From: Pseudohalioglobus lutimaris
GTDB lineage: Bacteria; Pseudomonadota; Gammaproteobacteria; Pseudomonadales; Halieaceae
DNA length: 64,000 nt
Direction of reading: 5' to 3'
Assembly: GCF_002866825.1 (NCBI RefSeq)
Contig: NZ_PKUS01000029.1
Coordinates: forward strand, 34,324-98,323
A program made the position numbers and the translations under genes. Shown here one piece after another: positions 49,606-61,143 of this stretch (position 1 is its first letter; each line of letters begins with the position of its first letter). Under the pieces are notes generated by a model. That model was given only the letters and a program-made list of their open reading frames with translations. It did not search any database and had not been told where the DNA came from.

Positions 49606-50589
49606 ATGATGAGCGAGAGTATCGAAAAGCAGGCTGAGGTGCCCGCGGACATGGACAACGAGCGCCTGGACCAGGTGGCGGCGAAATTGTTCCCGGATTA
49701 CTCAAGGTCACGTCTGCAGGCCTGGATCAAAAAGGGTGAGTTGCTGGTAGATGGCAAGCAGGTCCGTCCTCGCGACAAGGTGCGTGTCGGTGACCTGTTG
49801 ACGGTGGCCGCCAGGGTCGAGCAGGCAGTGAGTTGGCAGCCCCAGGATATCGAGCTCGAAATAATTTACGAAGACGAGCATATCCTGGTATTGGATAAGC
49901 CGCCGGGGCTGGTGGTTCATCCCGCTGCCGGTCATGCCGATGGTACCCTGGTCAACGCGCTTCTGGCGCACGCACCCGAAATGGGACAGTTGCCCCGCGG
50001 CGGTATTGTGCACCGGCTGGACATGGATACTTCGGGCATCATGGTAGCCGCCAAGAGTCTTCCGGCCCATTACGACCTGGTTGAGCAGCTGCAGGCTCGC
50101 ACCGTCAAGCGCGAATACTGTGCTGTTTGTATTGGCGTCATGACCGGTGGAGGTACCGTGGATGAGCCCATGGGCCGTCACCCCAGGCAACGCAAGAAGA
50201 TGTCGGTGTTGGCCGCCGGCGGCAAGCCCGCGATTACCCATTATCGGATCCGCAAGCGTTTTGGTCATCACACCTGTATTACCGTGAACCTGGAGACAGG
50301 TCGCACCCACCAGATCCGTGTGCACATGGCGCACAAGCACTATCCGCTGGTGGGCGACCCGCTCTACGGCGGGCGGCCGCGCATTCCCAAAGGTGCTTCC
50401 GACGAACTGGTGGCCGCGTTGCGGAGTTTTCCCCGGCAGGCCCTGCATGCGCAGGGGCTGGGACTGATTCACCCGGATACGGGCGAGGAAATGCAGTTTG
50501 ATTGTCCATTACCTGACGACCTGCTGGGCCTGCTTGATGTGCTTGAGCGTGAAGACCCGGTAGTCAGCAATGACAGCGCCTTGTATTAA
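49606..50589 (+). CDS. rluD: 23S rRNA pseudouridine synthase RluD
   Basis: RluD makes pseudouridines at 1911, 1915 and 1917 of 23S rRNA (E. coli numbering). The 327-residue protein has an N-terminal S4 RNA-binding domain (SRSRLQAWIKKGELLVDG) and the catalytic HRLDMDTSG with the active aspartate. The ETGRTHQIRVHMAH segment is also present. Its end overlaps pgeF by 20 bases. The bamD/rluD/pgeF/clpB order is common in gammaproteobacteria. Confidence 0.95.
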   Translation: MMSESIEKQAEVPADMDNERLDQVAAKLFPDYSRSRLQAWIKKGELLVDGKQVRPRDKVRVGDLLTVAARVEQAVSWQPQDIELEIIYEDEHILVLDKPPGLVVHPAAGHADGTLVNALLAHAPEMGQLPRGGIVHRLDMDTSGIMVAAKSLPAHYDLVEQLQARTVKREYCAVCIGVMTGGGTVDEPMGRHPRQRKKMSVLAAGGKPAITHYRIRKRFGHHTCITVNLETGRTHQIRVHMAHKHYPLVGDPLYGGRPRIPKGASDELVAALRSFPRQALHAQGLGLIHPDTGEEMQFDCPLPDDLLGLLDVLEREDPVVSNDSALY

Positions 50590-51319
50590 TCCGGCCTGGT
50601 ACACCCCGGCCTGGTCTTTACCCGGCATAACCGCCTTCACTACCACGCGCTCAGGTGGCTATAGCAGCGCACCGTGGGACAGCTTGAACCTGGGTGATCA
50701 TGTTGGAGATGATCCGGTGACTGTGGCCAGGAATCGCGCCGTCGTACAGTCCTCGTTACCCGGGGGTACTCGCATCCAGTGGTTGGAGCAGGTTCACGGA
50801 GTCTCGGTTATTGAGGCAACCGGTTCGGGCAGCCCGCGGGCTGATGCCTGCTGGTCTGCGCAACCGGGGGTGGCCTGCACGGTGATGACCGCGGATTGTA
50901 TGCCTGTACTGTTTGCCAGCGTCGACGGCAGGGTGGTCGCTGCCGCACATGCGGGATGGCGGGGTTTGCTTGCCGGCGTGCTAGAGGAAACCATTGCAGC
51001 GATGAATGTCGCCCCGGGCCAGTTACAGGCCTGGCTGGGGCCGGCAATCGGGCCCGGTGCCTTTGAAGTGGGTCCGGAAGTGCGCGAGTCGTTCCTGTCG
51101 GCCGCGGCGGATTCATCAGCGTTTGTTCCCAGCGCCCGACAAGGCCACTACCAGGCAGACCTCTATGCCCTTGCCCGGCAAAGACTGCTGGCCCGGGGCC
51201 TGCTGCGCATAGACGGTGGCGAATTCTGTACTTTTCGGCAACCCTCACAGTTCTTCTCCTACCGAAGGGACGGCAAGACCGGCCGCATGGCCAGTTTGAT
51301 CCTGATCAACCCGCGCTGA
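50570..51319 (+). CDS. pgeF: Purine nucleoside phosphorylase / polyphenol oxidase, YfiH family
   Basis: This 249-residue protein belongs to the YfiH/LACC1 family. The metal ligands are visible in the segments QVHGVSV, TADCMPVLFA and AAHAGWRGLLAG. Family members have been shown to act on adenosine and inosine and, in E. coli, to remove misplaced L-Ser from peptidoglycan precursors (PgeF). It overlaps rluD and precedes clpB by 95 bp. Confidence 0.9.
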   Translation: MTAPCINPAWYTPAWSLPGITAFTTTRSGGYSSAPWDSLNLGDHVGDDPVTVARNRAVVQSSLPGGTRIQWLEQVHGVSVIEATGSGSPRADACWSAQPGVACTVMTADCMPVLFASVDGRVVAAAHAGWRGLLAGVLEETIAAMNVAPGQLQAWLGPAIGPGAFEVGPEVRESFLSAAADSSAFVPSARQGHYQADLYALARQRLLARGLLRIDGGEFCTFRQPSQFFSYRRDGKTGRMASLILINPR

Positions 51320-51325
51320 ATTTGC

Positions 51326-51353
51326 CTTGAAATAGCGGCAAGTGGCCTCATAT
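51326..51353 (+). promoter_or_regulatory. Heat-shock (sigma-32) promoter of clpB
   Basis: CTTGAAA (51326-51332) matches the sigma-32 -35 element exactly, and CCTCATAT (51346-51353) matches the -10 CCCCATnT with one change, at a 13-base spacer. It lies 62 bases before the clpB ATG, where heat-shock control is expected. Confidence 0.75.
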
Positions 51354-51414
51354 TACCCCCATAGCAAAATGTGACCTGCCTGAAGCGCAATTCGGGAGGC
51401 GAGGAGAGTAACTT

Positions 51415-53985
<2,571 letters not shown>

Positions 53986-53990
53986 TCCTC

Positions 53991-54014
53991 AAAGGCCCTT
54001 CGGGGCCTTTTTCT
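53991..54014 (+). terminator. Intrinsic terminator after clpB
   Basis: AAAGGCCC-TTCG-GGGCCTTT forms an eight-base stem with a UUCG loop and runs into TTTTTC. It begins 6 bases after the clpB stop and separates clpB from the pilus operon. Confidence 0.9.
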
Positions 54015-54187
54015 TTGGCGTCTGACGCCTGCAGAATACCTTGCAGGTGAGCGCTTTCCGCGGCTGCTTTCACGCAGCCTTGCCCAGCTGCTGTGGTGAA
54101 AAAATGCGGTTTGGCAGCGCCTTTTCAGTCAAAAACCGCCACCGTGCGGTGAAATGAAAGAACCTTGAGCATACTGTCAGGTAACCC

Positions 54188-54631
54188 ATGGGGAAGCCTG
54201 GAAAGGACGCTTTGCTCACCCTCAAACACAACGACAAGGCCAGTCTCGGCTTTTCCCTGATCGAATTGATGATCGTGGTGGCTATCATGGCTGTTTTGAT
54301 GGCGGTTGCACTACCTGCCTATCAGCAACAATCACTACGCGCCAACCGTGCTGCGGCGCAGGCCGAAATGCTCACAGTAGCCAACCTGCAGCAACAGTAC
54401 CTGCTCGCCAACCGTCAGTACCTGGACGCAGCTGCGCTTGCCGCTGCCGGCTATACACCAGACCCTGCGGTCGCCAGGTACTATCAATCCCGCCTCACTG
54501 TCGGGACCGGTCTGGTTCCCACGTATGCGTTGCGCCTGGTGCCTGTCGGGTCACAACAAAGCGACGGCTGGTTGCAGTTGGACGGTCAGGGTAATTACAG
54601 CTCCGAGTTCAGCAACAAGTGGTGGCGCTAG
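54188..54631 (+). CDS. pilE: Type IV pilus minor pilin PilE-like
   Basis: This 147-residue prepilin has the cleavage site LG|FSLIELMIVV with glutamate at position 5, the hydrophobic helix, and the PAYQQQSLRANRAAAQAEM segment typical of PilE/ComP-type pilins. The ATG at 54188 gives a 21-residue leader; a TTG at 54212, preceded by GGAAAGGA, would give a 13-residue leader and is a serious alternative. There are no C-terminal disulfide cysteines. The next gene starts at its stop codon. It heads the pilE-V-W-X-Y1 operon. Confidence 0.85.
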   Translation: MGKPGKDALLTLKHNDKASLGFSLIELMIVVAIMAVLMAVALPAYQQQSLRANRAAAQAEMLTVANLQQQYLLANRQYLDAAALAAAGYTPDPAVARYYQSRLTVGTGLVPTYALRLVPVGSQQSDGWLQLDGQGNYSSEFSNKWWR

Positions 54632-55227
54632 TGAAATCAAAGGATGTCCAGTCGTTCGCACAGACTGGTGCGTTGATGATTGAGTTGCTGGTGACACTGG
54701 TAGTGGTAGCAATCGGCATGTGGGCTATGCTCGACCTGCATACACGCTTACAGGTATCGGAACAGGAGGCCTACCAGCGCACCCAGGCCCTGTTGCTCCT
54801 TGGTGACCTCGTCGAGCGTATGCGCAGCAATCGGCAGGCCGCTGGCGACTATCTCACCAATCCGATACGCGGCCTGGGAGTAGATGCTTGTAGTGATCCG
54901 CTGGCTGCGCCCGCTCTTGCTGGACGAGATAGAGCCCAGTGGTGCCAGGGTTTGCAGGGCAGCGCTGAGGTGTATGCCGGTCATGCGGCCGGTGCGCTGA
55001 TCGCCGGCAGGGGTTGTGTGGAGGCACTGGACGAGGTGGCAGGAGAGGAATACCTGCTTACAGTCGTTTGGCAGGGAGCTGTGCCGCTGTCCGCGCCGCC
55101 TGGCGAGATACGCTGCGGCAAGGGTCAGTACGATCAGCCCGCGGGCTCTGCATGCGCGCTCAAGCCTGATAGCTGTCGTCGCTATGTTTCCACGCGTATT
55201 CACATCGCAGAACTGGGCGACTCATGA
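54631..55227 (+). CDS. pilV: Type IV pilus minor pilin PilV
   Basis: PilV is a core minor pilin of the tip complex. The 198-residue protein has a prepilin site TG|ALMIELLVTLVVV (glutamate at 5) and the LLGDLVERMRSNRQAAGDY segment that marks PilV. Several cysteines follow (CSDP, WCQG, GCVE, CGKG, CALK, CRRY). The GTG at 54631 overlaps the pilE stop by one base (TAGTG). Its end overlaps pilW as ATGA. Confidence 0.87.
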   Translation: MKSKDVQSFAQTGALMIELLVTLVVVAIGMWAMLDLHTRLQVSEQEAYQRTQALLLLGDLVERMRSNRQAAGDYLTNPIRGLGVDACSDPLAAPALAGRDRAQWCQGLQGSAEVYAGHAAGALIAGRGCVEALDEVAGEEYLLTVVWQGAVPLSAPPGEIRCGKGQYDQPAGSACALKPDSCRRYVSTRIHIAELGDS

Positions 55228-56363
55228 TCGGGCCTGTCATGAAAAAGCCGCGCGCGGCACAATCCGGATTCAGCCTCGTTGAGCTAATGATTGCCTCCGC
55301 TCTGGGCATGGTTATTGTTGCCTGGTTGACGCAGTTGTTAGTTGATACGGCAAAGCTCAACCGGGAAATGGCCAATACCAACGACCTGATGGAGCGCGGG
55401 CGTTTTGCCATGGATCGACTGCGTGAAGACATCAGTCATGCGGGCTACTGGGGTGGGTATATCCCTACTTTCGACGACCTCACCTGGACTGGCCAGCCTC
55501 TGGATGTGCCGACCGCTCTCCCTGATCCCTGTCTGGCTTTTATCGACTGGCAGGCTACGCCAGGACATGTTCCCGCTTTGCTGGGGTTGCCACTGCAACT
55601 GCACAGAGCCTCTCCCGGAGCAGGCTGCAACACCTTGCTTGGGGCCGAATCGGTTGACGCTGCAACGGATGTGCTGATCATTCGCCACGCAGATATTTGT
55701 TCTATCACCACCGAAAGCTGCGCAGACAAGTCCTCGTCGGGACTCTATTTCCAGGCCTCAAATTGCGCCAGCGAACTGGCTTCAGGGCAACTCTACGCGC
55801 TTGACCCTGATAGGCTGCCGCTGACGGAGATGGACTGCTCTTCACCGGCGCCTGCAAGGCGTTTTTCCCAGAATATTTACTTCATTCGCGACAACAGCTG
55901 GGGAGTCCCGGCGCTTTACCGCTCAGCGTTCGGCTACTCATCCGGAGAGCCCCGACAGCTGACTGCACAAGAGATGGTGCCGGGGGTGGAGCGTCTGCGT
56001 GTAGGTTTGGGGGTCGATAACCGCAGCAGGACGGGTGCATTGACAGATTATACCCTTGCGCCCCTTTGGCAGGAGCAGCTATCCGGAGTAGTACCGATCA
56101 ATCGCGGAGACGGCGTTCCCGATGGCCCGTTCGTCTACTGCAGCGAGGCCCAGCCGTGTACTACTGATGATCTCATGAACACGTCTGCCGTCAGGCTCCA
56201 CCTGCTGGTTCGTGCCGAACTGCCCACGGCCGGATATCGCGATACCAAGATATACGAAATGGGCGACCTCAGCATCGGGCCGTTCAACGATGCGTACAAG
56301 CGTCATGTGTTTTCTTCCACAGTGGGCATTCACAACGTGGCTCTCAGGAGGGAAACACAGTGA
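55224..56363 (+). CDS. pilW: Type IV pilus minor pilin PilW
   Basis: PilW belongs to the minor-pilin priming complex. The 379-residue protein has the prepilin site SG|FSLVELMIASALGMVI and the segment RGRFAMDRLREDISHAGYWGG, characteristic of PilW. At 379 residues it is longer than the Pseudomonas protein (about 270). It overlaps pilV (ATGA) and pilX (GTGA), so the minor-pilin genes are translationally linked. Confidence 0.87.
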   Translation: MIGPVMKKPRAAQSGFSLVELMIASALGMVIVAWLTQLLVDTAKLNREMANTNDLMERGRFAMDRLREDISHAGYWGGYIPTFDDLTWTGQPLDVPTALPDPCLAFIDWQATPGHVPALLGLPLQLHRASPGAGCNTLLGAESVDAATDVLIIRHADICSITTESCADKSSSGLYFQASNCASELASGQLYALDPDRLPLTEMDCSSPAPARRFSQNIYFIRDNSWGVPALYRSAFGYSSGEPRQLTAQEMVPGVERLRVGLGVDNRSRTGALTDYTLAPLWQEQLSGVVPINRGDGVPDGPFVYCSEAQPCTTDDLMNTSAVRLHLLVRAELPTAGYRDTKIYEMGDLSIGPFNDAYKRHVFSSTVGIHNVALRRETQ

Positions 56364-56857
56364 TTCCGGCGCATACAAGGCGAAATAGCCGAGGCGTTAT
56401 CACGCTGTTTGTTGCAGTAATCATGCTGCTGCTTACAACGCTCCTGGTGGCCATCGCCTTTAAGTTAAGCAGCATCAACCTGATGGCGGTCGGTAACGTG
56501 CAGGCACGGACTGGATCTGTGGCTGCTGCAGAAAAAGTAATAGAAGAATTCATCAGTGGCGAGCCCGGTACTGCGGAGTTTGATGGTGGCACGGTCGCCC
56601 ACGTGGACATTAACCTCGATGAGGTCATCGATTACGTGGTTGAAGTGCCTCCTCCGAAGTGTGTCCGTGCCAGGCGGGCAAGCAGTGCGTCCGCCAGTAG
56701 TGTGACCCTGGAAGGCTTCTCTGCCGCCGGGGCCTGGAATACACGCTGGGAAATCAACGCCCTGGCAATTGATGAGGCCACAGGTGCCCGGGTAAAGGTC
56801 TTGCACGCCAGGCGCTACGTGTTAACGGAAGCGGAAAAGAATGCGCTGTGTCATTGA
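56360..56857 (+). CDS. pilX: Type IV pilus minor pilin PilX
   Basis: This 165-residue protein has a prepilin-like start: SRG|VITLFVAVIMLLLTTLLV, then the conserved helix. Position 5 is F and not glutamate, as in PilX and GspK proteins, which sit at the very tip. The start is a GTG overlapping the pilW stop. Sequence outside the helix is divergent, so the call leans on position between pilW and pilY1. Confidence 0.78.
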   Translation: MIPAHTRRNSRGVITLFVAVIMLLLTTLLVAIAFKLSSINLMAVGNVQARTGSVAAAEKVIEEFISGEPGTAEFDGGTVAHVDINLDEVIDYVVEVPPPKCVRARRASSASASSVTLEGFSAAGAWNTRWEINALAIDEATGARVKVLHARRYVLTEAEKNALCH

Positions 56858-56905
56858 TAGCAGCCAATGAAGGTGCGACGAGCAGACTAGCGGAGGTAGA
56901 GGGAA

Positions 56906-59900
56906 ATGATGGGATGGTTCAGGATTTGTTTAATGGCGTGTTTAATAATACGACCGGCGCACGCAGTCGCAGACGATGTTGACCTCTTTCTTGGCCCATC
57001 AGTCATGCAAGGCGAGTCTGTCAACGTATTGATTTTACTGGACAACAGTAGTAACTGGGCACGTAAAAGCGCGGCTGGTACGTCAGTTCTGGAAAGTGTG
57101 CGAACAGCACTTGCCGAGGTGCTGCGCGGCACTGCCGACAGGTCAATTAATGTTGGCCTGATGCTCTATGCAGAAGGGGGTGAGGGCAACGGCAGTGGCG
57201 GTTATCTGCGTGCCGCTATCAGACCGATGACCGCGGTTTCTGCTGAGCGCTATGCTCGTCAGGTAGAAGAACTCGATGTCCACGATGACAGGGGTGTTGA
57301 TGGTCAGTTTGCGTTGGCACAGGCAGAGGCCTATCTGTATTTCTCTGGCGGCGAGGCGACGAGCGGGGCCGGCCGGCAGAAGACAGATGGGCTCAGCGAG
57401 GCATGTGTCACCACAGCTGGAGTGAGCTCGCCTCCGGCGTGCCCTGCAGTGAGTCATGGAAGTGCTGCTGATACTGCCGTATGGACACTGCCTGGCGTCG
57501 CGATCGACGGGGGGCGTTACTTGAGCCCGGATGATGACGCGACCTGCAGCACTAATCTATTTCTTTTCATCAGCCATGGTCCGAATCGAGGTGGTGCAAC
57601 GGCCTCGCAGAGGTCTCAGGTGCTACTCTCGCAGTTGTCCGGAAATACTGTCTCCATGGGTCTCAACAGGTCAGCTGGTGGAGGTGATATCTCCACCCAG
57701 TGGTCCCGCTTTATGGCGCAGAGTCGCCACAGTATCACTACACACATCATTGATGTCGCGCCCGGCCAGACCGAAGCAGACCGCGTATGGAGTGAGCGAT
57801 TAAAGGGCATTGCCGATGTCGCATCGGGTAAATACATGCGCACTGATGGCACCGTCAGTGACGTTCGCCTGGCCATCAGGCGAGCCATCGCTGATGCAAC
57901 GACCATGAATGCGGCTATTGCCCCGGTCGCTTTACCCGCCAGTGCACACACTCGCGGACTGTTTCTCAACCAGGTTTTCATGGGCCAGTTCCGGCCAGAC
58001 GAATATGGTCGACTGCGATGGCCAGGCAATCTCAAACAGTACCGGCTGGGCTTACATTCCGCTGCAGGCGTAAAACGGTTGAGCCTGTTGGACGCGGATC
58101 AGCGCCCTGCGCTTGATGATGAGTCGGGTCGAGTCCGCGACTGTGCTAGAAGCTACTGGACGCCTGTATCGCCGGACACATACTGGAACTACCTCACCCG
58201 TAGTCAAGGGCGGGGAGAGTGCACAGCCTCGGCACAGGAACCGGGCTCAAATGTCCCGGATGGTGCAGTGGTGGAGAAGGGTGGGCAGGCTTATGTTGGT
58301 CGCGGCGGTGAGCGCTACGCGTCTGCTGTGTCGGCCTCAAGGGTAGTTAAAACCACTGCTGCCACCTTCTGTGGCGGGGAGACGGGAGTAGCCTGCAGGC
58401 TTGACGACTTTAATACTTCCAACGCGATGTTGACGGCGGAACGCCTGGGTGCGTCGAGTACGGCAGAGCGAACACACTACATAAGTTGGGCGCGAGGTGC
58501 CGATACAGAGGACGAGGATGGCGACGGAAACGTTGACGAGTATCGTCCCTCACTTCACGGCGACGTTGTGCACTCGCAGCCAGTAGCCCTGGACTACTCA
58601 ACTGTCCCGGATGAGCAGCGCGTAATCGTTCTTTACGGTAGCAACGATGGTTTGCTGCGGGCCATAAATGGCGATCGGGGCATCGCGCACAATGGTTCGG
58701 GTAAGGGTGTGCCGATTTTACCGGGTGCCGAGTTCTGGGTATTTATGCCGGCCGAGTTTCATTCGCGCATCGGCAGACTGCTGCGCAACGATATTCAAGA
58801 CGGGGGGCCATTGAGCGGGAAGGTCTACGGGCCGGATGGCCCGTTGACCACATGGCAAAGTGATGCCGGGCGTCACTACCTGTCAATGGCAATGCGGCGG
58901 GGAGGGCGTGCTGTGTATGGTTTCGATATTACGGAGACCGACTCACCGGTTTTGCTCTGGCATCTGGGATGTTCGTCTAATTCAACTGACTCAGGGTCGT
59001 GCGCAACGGGGTGGGAAGATGTTGGCCAAACGTGGTCTCCGCTGCAGCCTGCCTGGCAGCGCGGAGCCCCGTCGCCATACCTGATAATGGGCGGTGGCTA
59101 CGACAACTGCGAGGATATGGCAGCACCTGCCGCTGGCGAGAAGCACGCCTGTGAGCAGGCAACTGCTGGTAACGCGATCTACGTTCTGGATGCGATGACC
59201 GGAGCAATCGTTGCTCGCTTCGAGACAGAACGCGCGGTCCCTGGGCGCGTCACGATCGTTCCCCGCGCGGATGGGGATCGCAATATAAGCTATGCCTATG
59301 CGGCAGACACCGGCGGCAATGTTTATCGCCTGTCCGGGCCGTCGGGTGAGGCGATAGGCGACACGCCGCCGACGCGCTGGCTATTGACCCCTATTGCCAG
59401 CCTGGGCTGTGGGCACAAGGCTGGCGAGGTTTGTAGCGACAGGCGCAAGTTCCTCTCTGGCCCGGACGTGGTGAGAATTCCAGGCGCGGCCAGATACGCA
59501 ATTCTGCTTGGATCTGGAGACAAAGAGAAGCAAGGGGCGGCTGTAGACACTGCGCTGTTGGAGGACAACTATTTCTTCGCTCTGGTCGATGCGCCGGCGG
59601 ACCCTGCCTGGCTGGAGTCAGAGCGGGCGACCTGTAATGCGGACCTTATCTGTGCAGACTCGCTGCCCCAGGTTGCCCTTGATCCTGAAACTTTACCGTC
59701 GGCCAGTATCGGTAAAAACGGCAACAGTATAAAGGGCTGGAAGTTGAAGCTCCGCAAAGGAGAGCAGGTCGTGTCTGCGGCACTGACAGTAAATGACAAG
59801 GTGCACTTCAGCACTCACCGCCCCGACAGTGCCCAACCAGCAAGCTGTAGCACGAATCAGGGGATCGCCACGCGTTACAGCGTCGACTACCGGCTCGGCA

Positions 59901-60100
59901 AGGGTGAGCTCACCGATATCCCTGGTGGCGGGTTACTGCCCATGCCGGTAGCCGGACGGGTTGAACTGGAAGATGGCGATATCGCCCCATTTTGTATCGG
60001 CTGCGGTGGCAAGCATGCCATTGGTGGTGACATAGAACTGGATCTCCCAGCCGAGGCGCCCCGCCCGGGGGGCAGGGTTTACTGGAAAATCGGAGAATGA
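56906..60100 (+). CDS. pilY1: Type IV pilus tip adhesin/biogenesis factor PilY1
   Basis: PilY1 caps the pilus tip, acts in surface sensing and adhesion, and controls retraction. The 1064-residue protein has a signal peptide (cleavage after AHA, about 20), an N-terminal von Willebrand A-like domain with a MIDAS-type DNSSN, and a C-terminal beta-propeller of the PilY type (from about 550 on, starting LHGDVVHSQP and GSNDGLLRAINGD). A calcium-binding loop of the form DxDxDGxxD is at D536-D544. No RGD tripeptide is present. GGAGG stands 9 bases before the ATG. It ends the pilE-V-W-X-Y1 series. Confidence 0.93.
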   Translation: MMGWFRICLMACLIIRPAHAVADDVDLFLGPSVMQGESVNVLILLDNSSNWARKSAAGTSVLESVRTALAEVLRGTADRSINVGLMLYAEGGEGNGSGGYLRAAIRPMTAVSAERYARQVEELDVHDDRGVDGQFALAQAEAYLYFSGGEATSGAGRQKTDGLSEACVTTAGVSSPPACPAVSHGSAADTAVWTLPGVAIDGGRYLSPDDDATCSTNLFLFISHGPNRGGATASQRSQVLLSQLSGNTVSMGLNRSAGGGDISTQWSRFMAQSRHSITTHIIDVAPGQTEADRVWSERLKGIADVASGKYMRTDGTVSDVRLAIRRAIADATTMNAAIAPVALPASAHTRGLFLNQVFMGQFRPDEYGRLRWPGNLKQYRLGLHSAAGVKRLSLLDADQRPALDDESGRVRDCARSYWTPVSPDTYWNYLTRSQGRGECTASAQEPGSNVPDGAVVEKGGQAYVGRGGERYASAVSASRVVKTTAATFCGGETGVACRLDDFNTSNAMLTAERLGASSTAERTHYISWARGADTEDEDGDGNVDEYRPSLHGDVVHSQPVALDYSTVPDEQRVIVLYGSNDGLLRAINGDRGIAHNGSGKGVPILPGAEFWVFMPAEFHSRIGRLLRNDIQDGGPLSGKVYGPDGPLTTWQSDAGRHYLSMAMRRGGRAVYGFDITETDSPVLLWHLGCSSNSTDSGSCATGWEDVGQTWSPLQPAWQRGAPSPYLIMGGGYDNCEDMAAPAAGEKHACEQATAGNAIYVLDAMTGAIVARFETERAVPGRVTIVPRADGDRNISYAYAADTGGNVYRLSGPSGEAIGDTPPTRWLLTPIASLGCGHKAGEVCSDRRKFLSGPDVVRIPGAARYAILLGSGDKEKQGAAVDTALLEDNYFFALVDAPADPAWLESERATCNADLICADSLPQVALDPETLPSASIGKNGNSIKGWKLKLRKGEQVVSAALTVNDKVHFSTHRPDSAQPASCSTNQGIATRYSVDYRLGKGELTDIPGGGLLPMPVAGRVELEDGDIAPFCIGCGGKHAIGGDIELDLPAEAPRPGGRVYWKIGE

Positions 60101-60194
60101 CCGCTGCCAATGGCGCAATGGGTGCACCGTTGCGCGTTGGCCACAGCGGTGACGTGGAGCAATCTTGCCCCTCTGTATAGCGCTGGTGACGGTA

Positions 60195-60659
60195 TCAGGG
60201 GCAGTAAACGCCGATCAGGGCCTCGGCTTTTTCGCGCTCCCAGGCGATTTCTTCTTCAGTCAGGACGCGCTCTTCCCCCTGATCATTCAGCATGACTACC
60301 GTAGTCTTCGTCGTCAGCGCTTCGAGGTTGGCCCGGGCTCGCGAGCACAGTTCAGGGTTTTTCTTGTTGCGCCTGGCTTCGTCTTCGTCTACCTGCTCGA
60401 AATCGTTGCCTACCCTGGGTTTGACTTCGGGCGGCACGGCACCTTCCTCCGCGGGCACGACTCGCTTAAGTCCCGACCCAGTGGTAATTACTTCATAGTC
60501 CACACCCTTGGGTGGAGGCCGGTCACTGTGCACAGGGTGCCCGCGGTCATTTATCCAGCGGTAGTGAATCGTTCCCGCATTCAAATGACTGACGCTAAGG
60601 GTAGCCATGCAGAACAGCAAAGCGCCTGCGAGGTACCTGGACTGGGTATTGGCAAGCAT
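60195..60659 (-). CDS. Secreted DUF4124 protein, copy 2
   Basis: This 154-residue protein has a signal peptide (about 1-28), a DUF4124 domain (HYRWINDRGHPVHSDRPPP near residue 29) and a charged C-terminal part ending in GVYCP. Two cysteines, in NPELC and at the end, are matched in the neighbour gene. The ATG at 60659 follows GGAG; the frame is open to 60779 but overlaps the neighbour there. The function of DUF4124 is unknown; it is common in short secreted proteins of gammaproteobacteria. It faces pilY1 tail to tail. Confidence 0.78.
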   Translation of the reverse strand: MLANTQSRYLAGALLFCMATLSVSHLNAGTIHYRWINDRGHPVHSDRPPPKGVDYEVITTGSGLKRVVPAEEGAVPPEVKPRVGNDFEQVDEDEARRNKKNPELCSRARANLEALTTKTTVVMLNDQGEERVLTEEEIAWEREKAEALIGVYCP

Positions 60660-60681
60660 GGCAGCAACTCCAATGTCGGGT

Positions 60682-61143
60682 TTAGGGGCAATGAGCCTCA
60701 ATAATTTCGAGGTTATCCTGTCTTTGCGCTGCGCGTTCATCATCCGTGAGATAGCGCAATCCGCCGTTACCGTCATCAATCCTTATTCTCGGTGCGCGGT
60801 CAATGACTTCGAGGTTTTTTCTTGCCGTTGCGCAGTACTCCGGATTCTTTTCATGCAGGCTGCTGGCGGGCTTGCTGGCCACGGGTGCGGGCGGCGGTGT
60901 CGCGGTTGTCGGTGACGGGGCAGATTCTGGAACTGCTTCCCCGTCCCCCTCAACCCGGTGAACAACGCTGGATTTAGTGGAAATCGTTTCATACTGAACG
61001 CCTAGCGGTGGTGGCCGGTCGCTCATAACAGGATTTCCCTCACTGTCCTTCCAGCGATAGAGGGCAGATTCTGCAGCGGTGTGAGCACTGCTCAGCAATA
61101 GACAAACGAGGACGGTCACTGTCCCAAAATTTCGCATATGCAT
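60682..61143 (-). CDS. Secreted DUF4124 protein, copy 1
   Basis: This 153-residue protein is a paralogue of the gene 22 bp downstream of it. It has a signal peptide (about 1-24), the DUF4124 core LYRWKDSEGNPVMSDRPPPLGVQYE, a Pro-Thr-Ala linker, and the tail NPEYC ... EAHCP with two cysteines in the same places as its neighbour. A disulfide between them would be natural in the periplasm. The pair forms a two-gene operon convergent with pilY1. A role in pilus assembly is only a guess from position. Confidence 0.78.
   Translation of the reverse strand: MHMRNFGTVTVLVCLLLSSAHTAAESALYRWKDSEGNPVMSDRPPPLGVQYETISTKSSVVHRVEGDGEAVPESAPSPTTATPPPAPVASKPASSLHEKNPEYCATARKNLEVIDRAPRIRIDDGNGGLRYLTDDERAAQRQDNLEIIEAHCP

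Noticed and set aside
49708..50472. Minus-strand open frame (254 codons) opposite rluD.
   Set aside because: rluD is certain on the plus strand; the opposite frame has no start signal and no recognisable domain.
54062..54079. GGCTGC-TTTCAC-GCAGCC hairpin upstream of pilE.
   Set aside because: Only six base pairs, no T-run, and clpB already has a strong terminator upstream. No role can be assigned.
54111..54126. TTGGCAGCGCCTTTTC as a sigma-54 promoter for the pilE operon, which would fit PilR.
   Set aside because: The -24 GG is present but the invariant -12 GC is TC at the required ten-base spacing. Without it sigma-54 recognition is unlikely.
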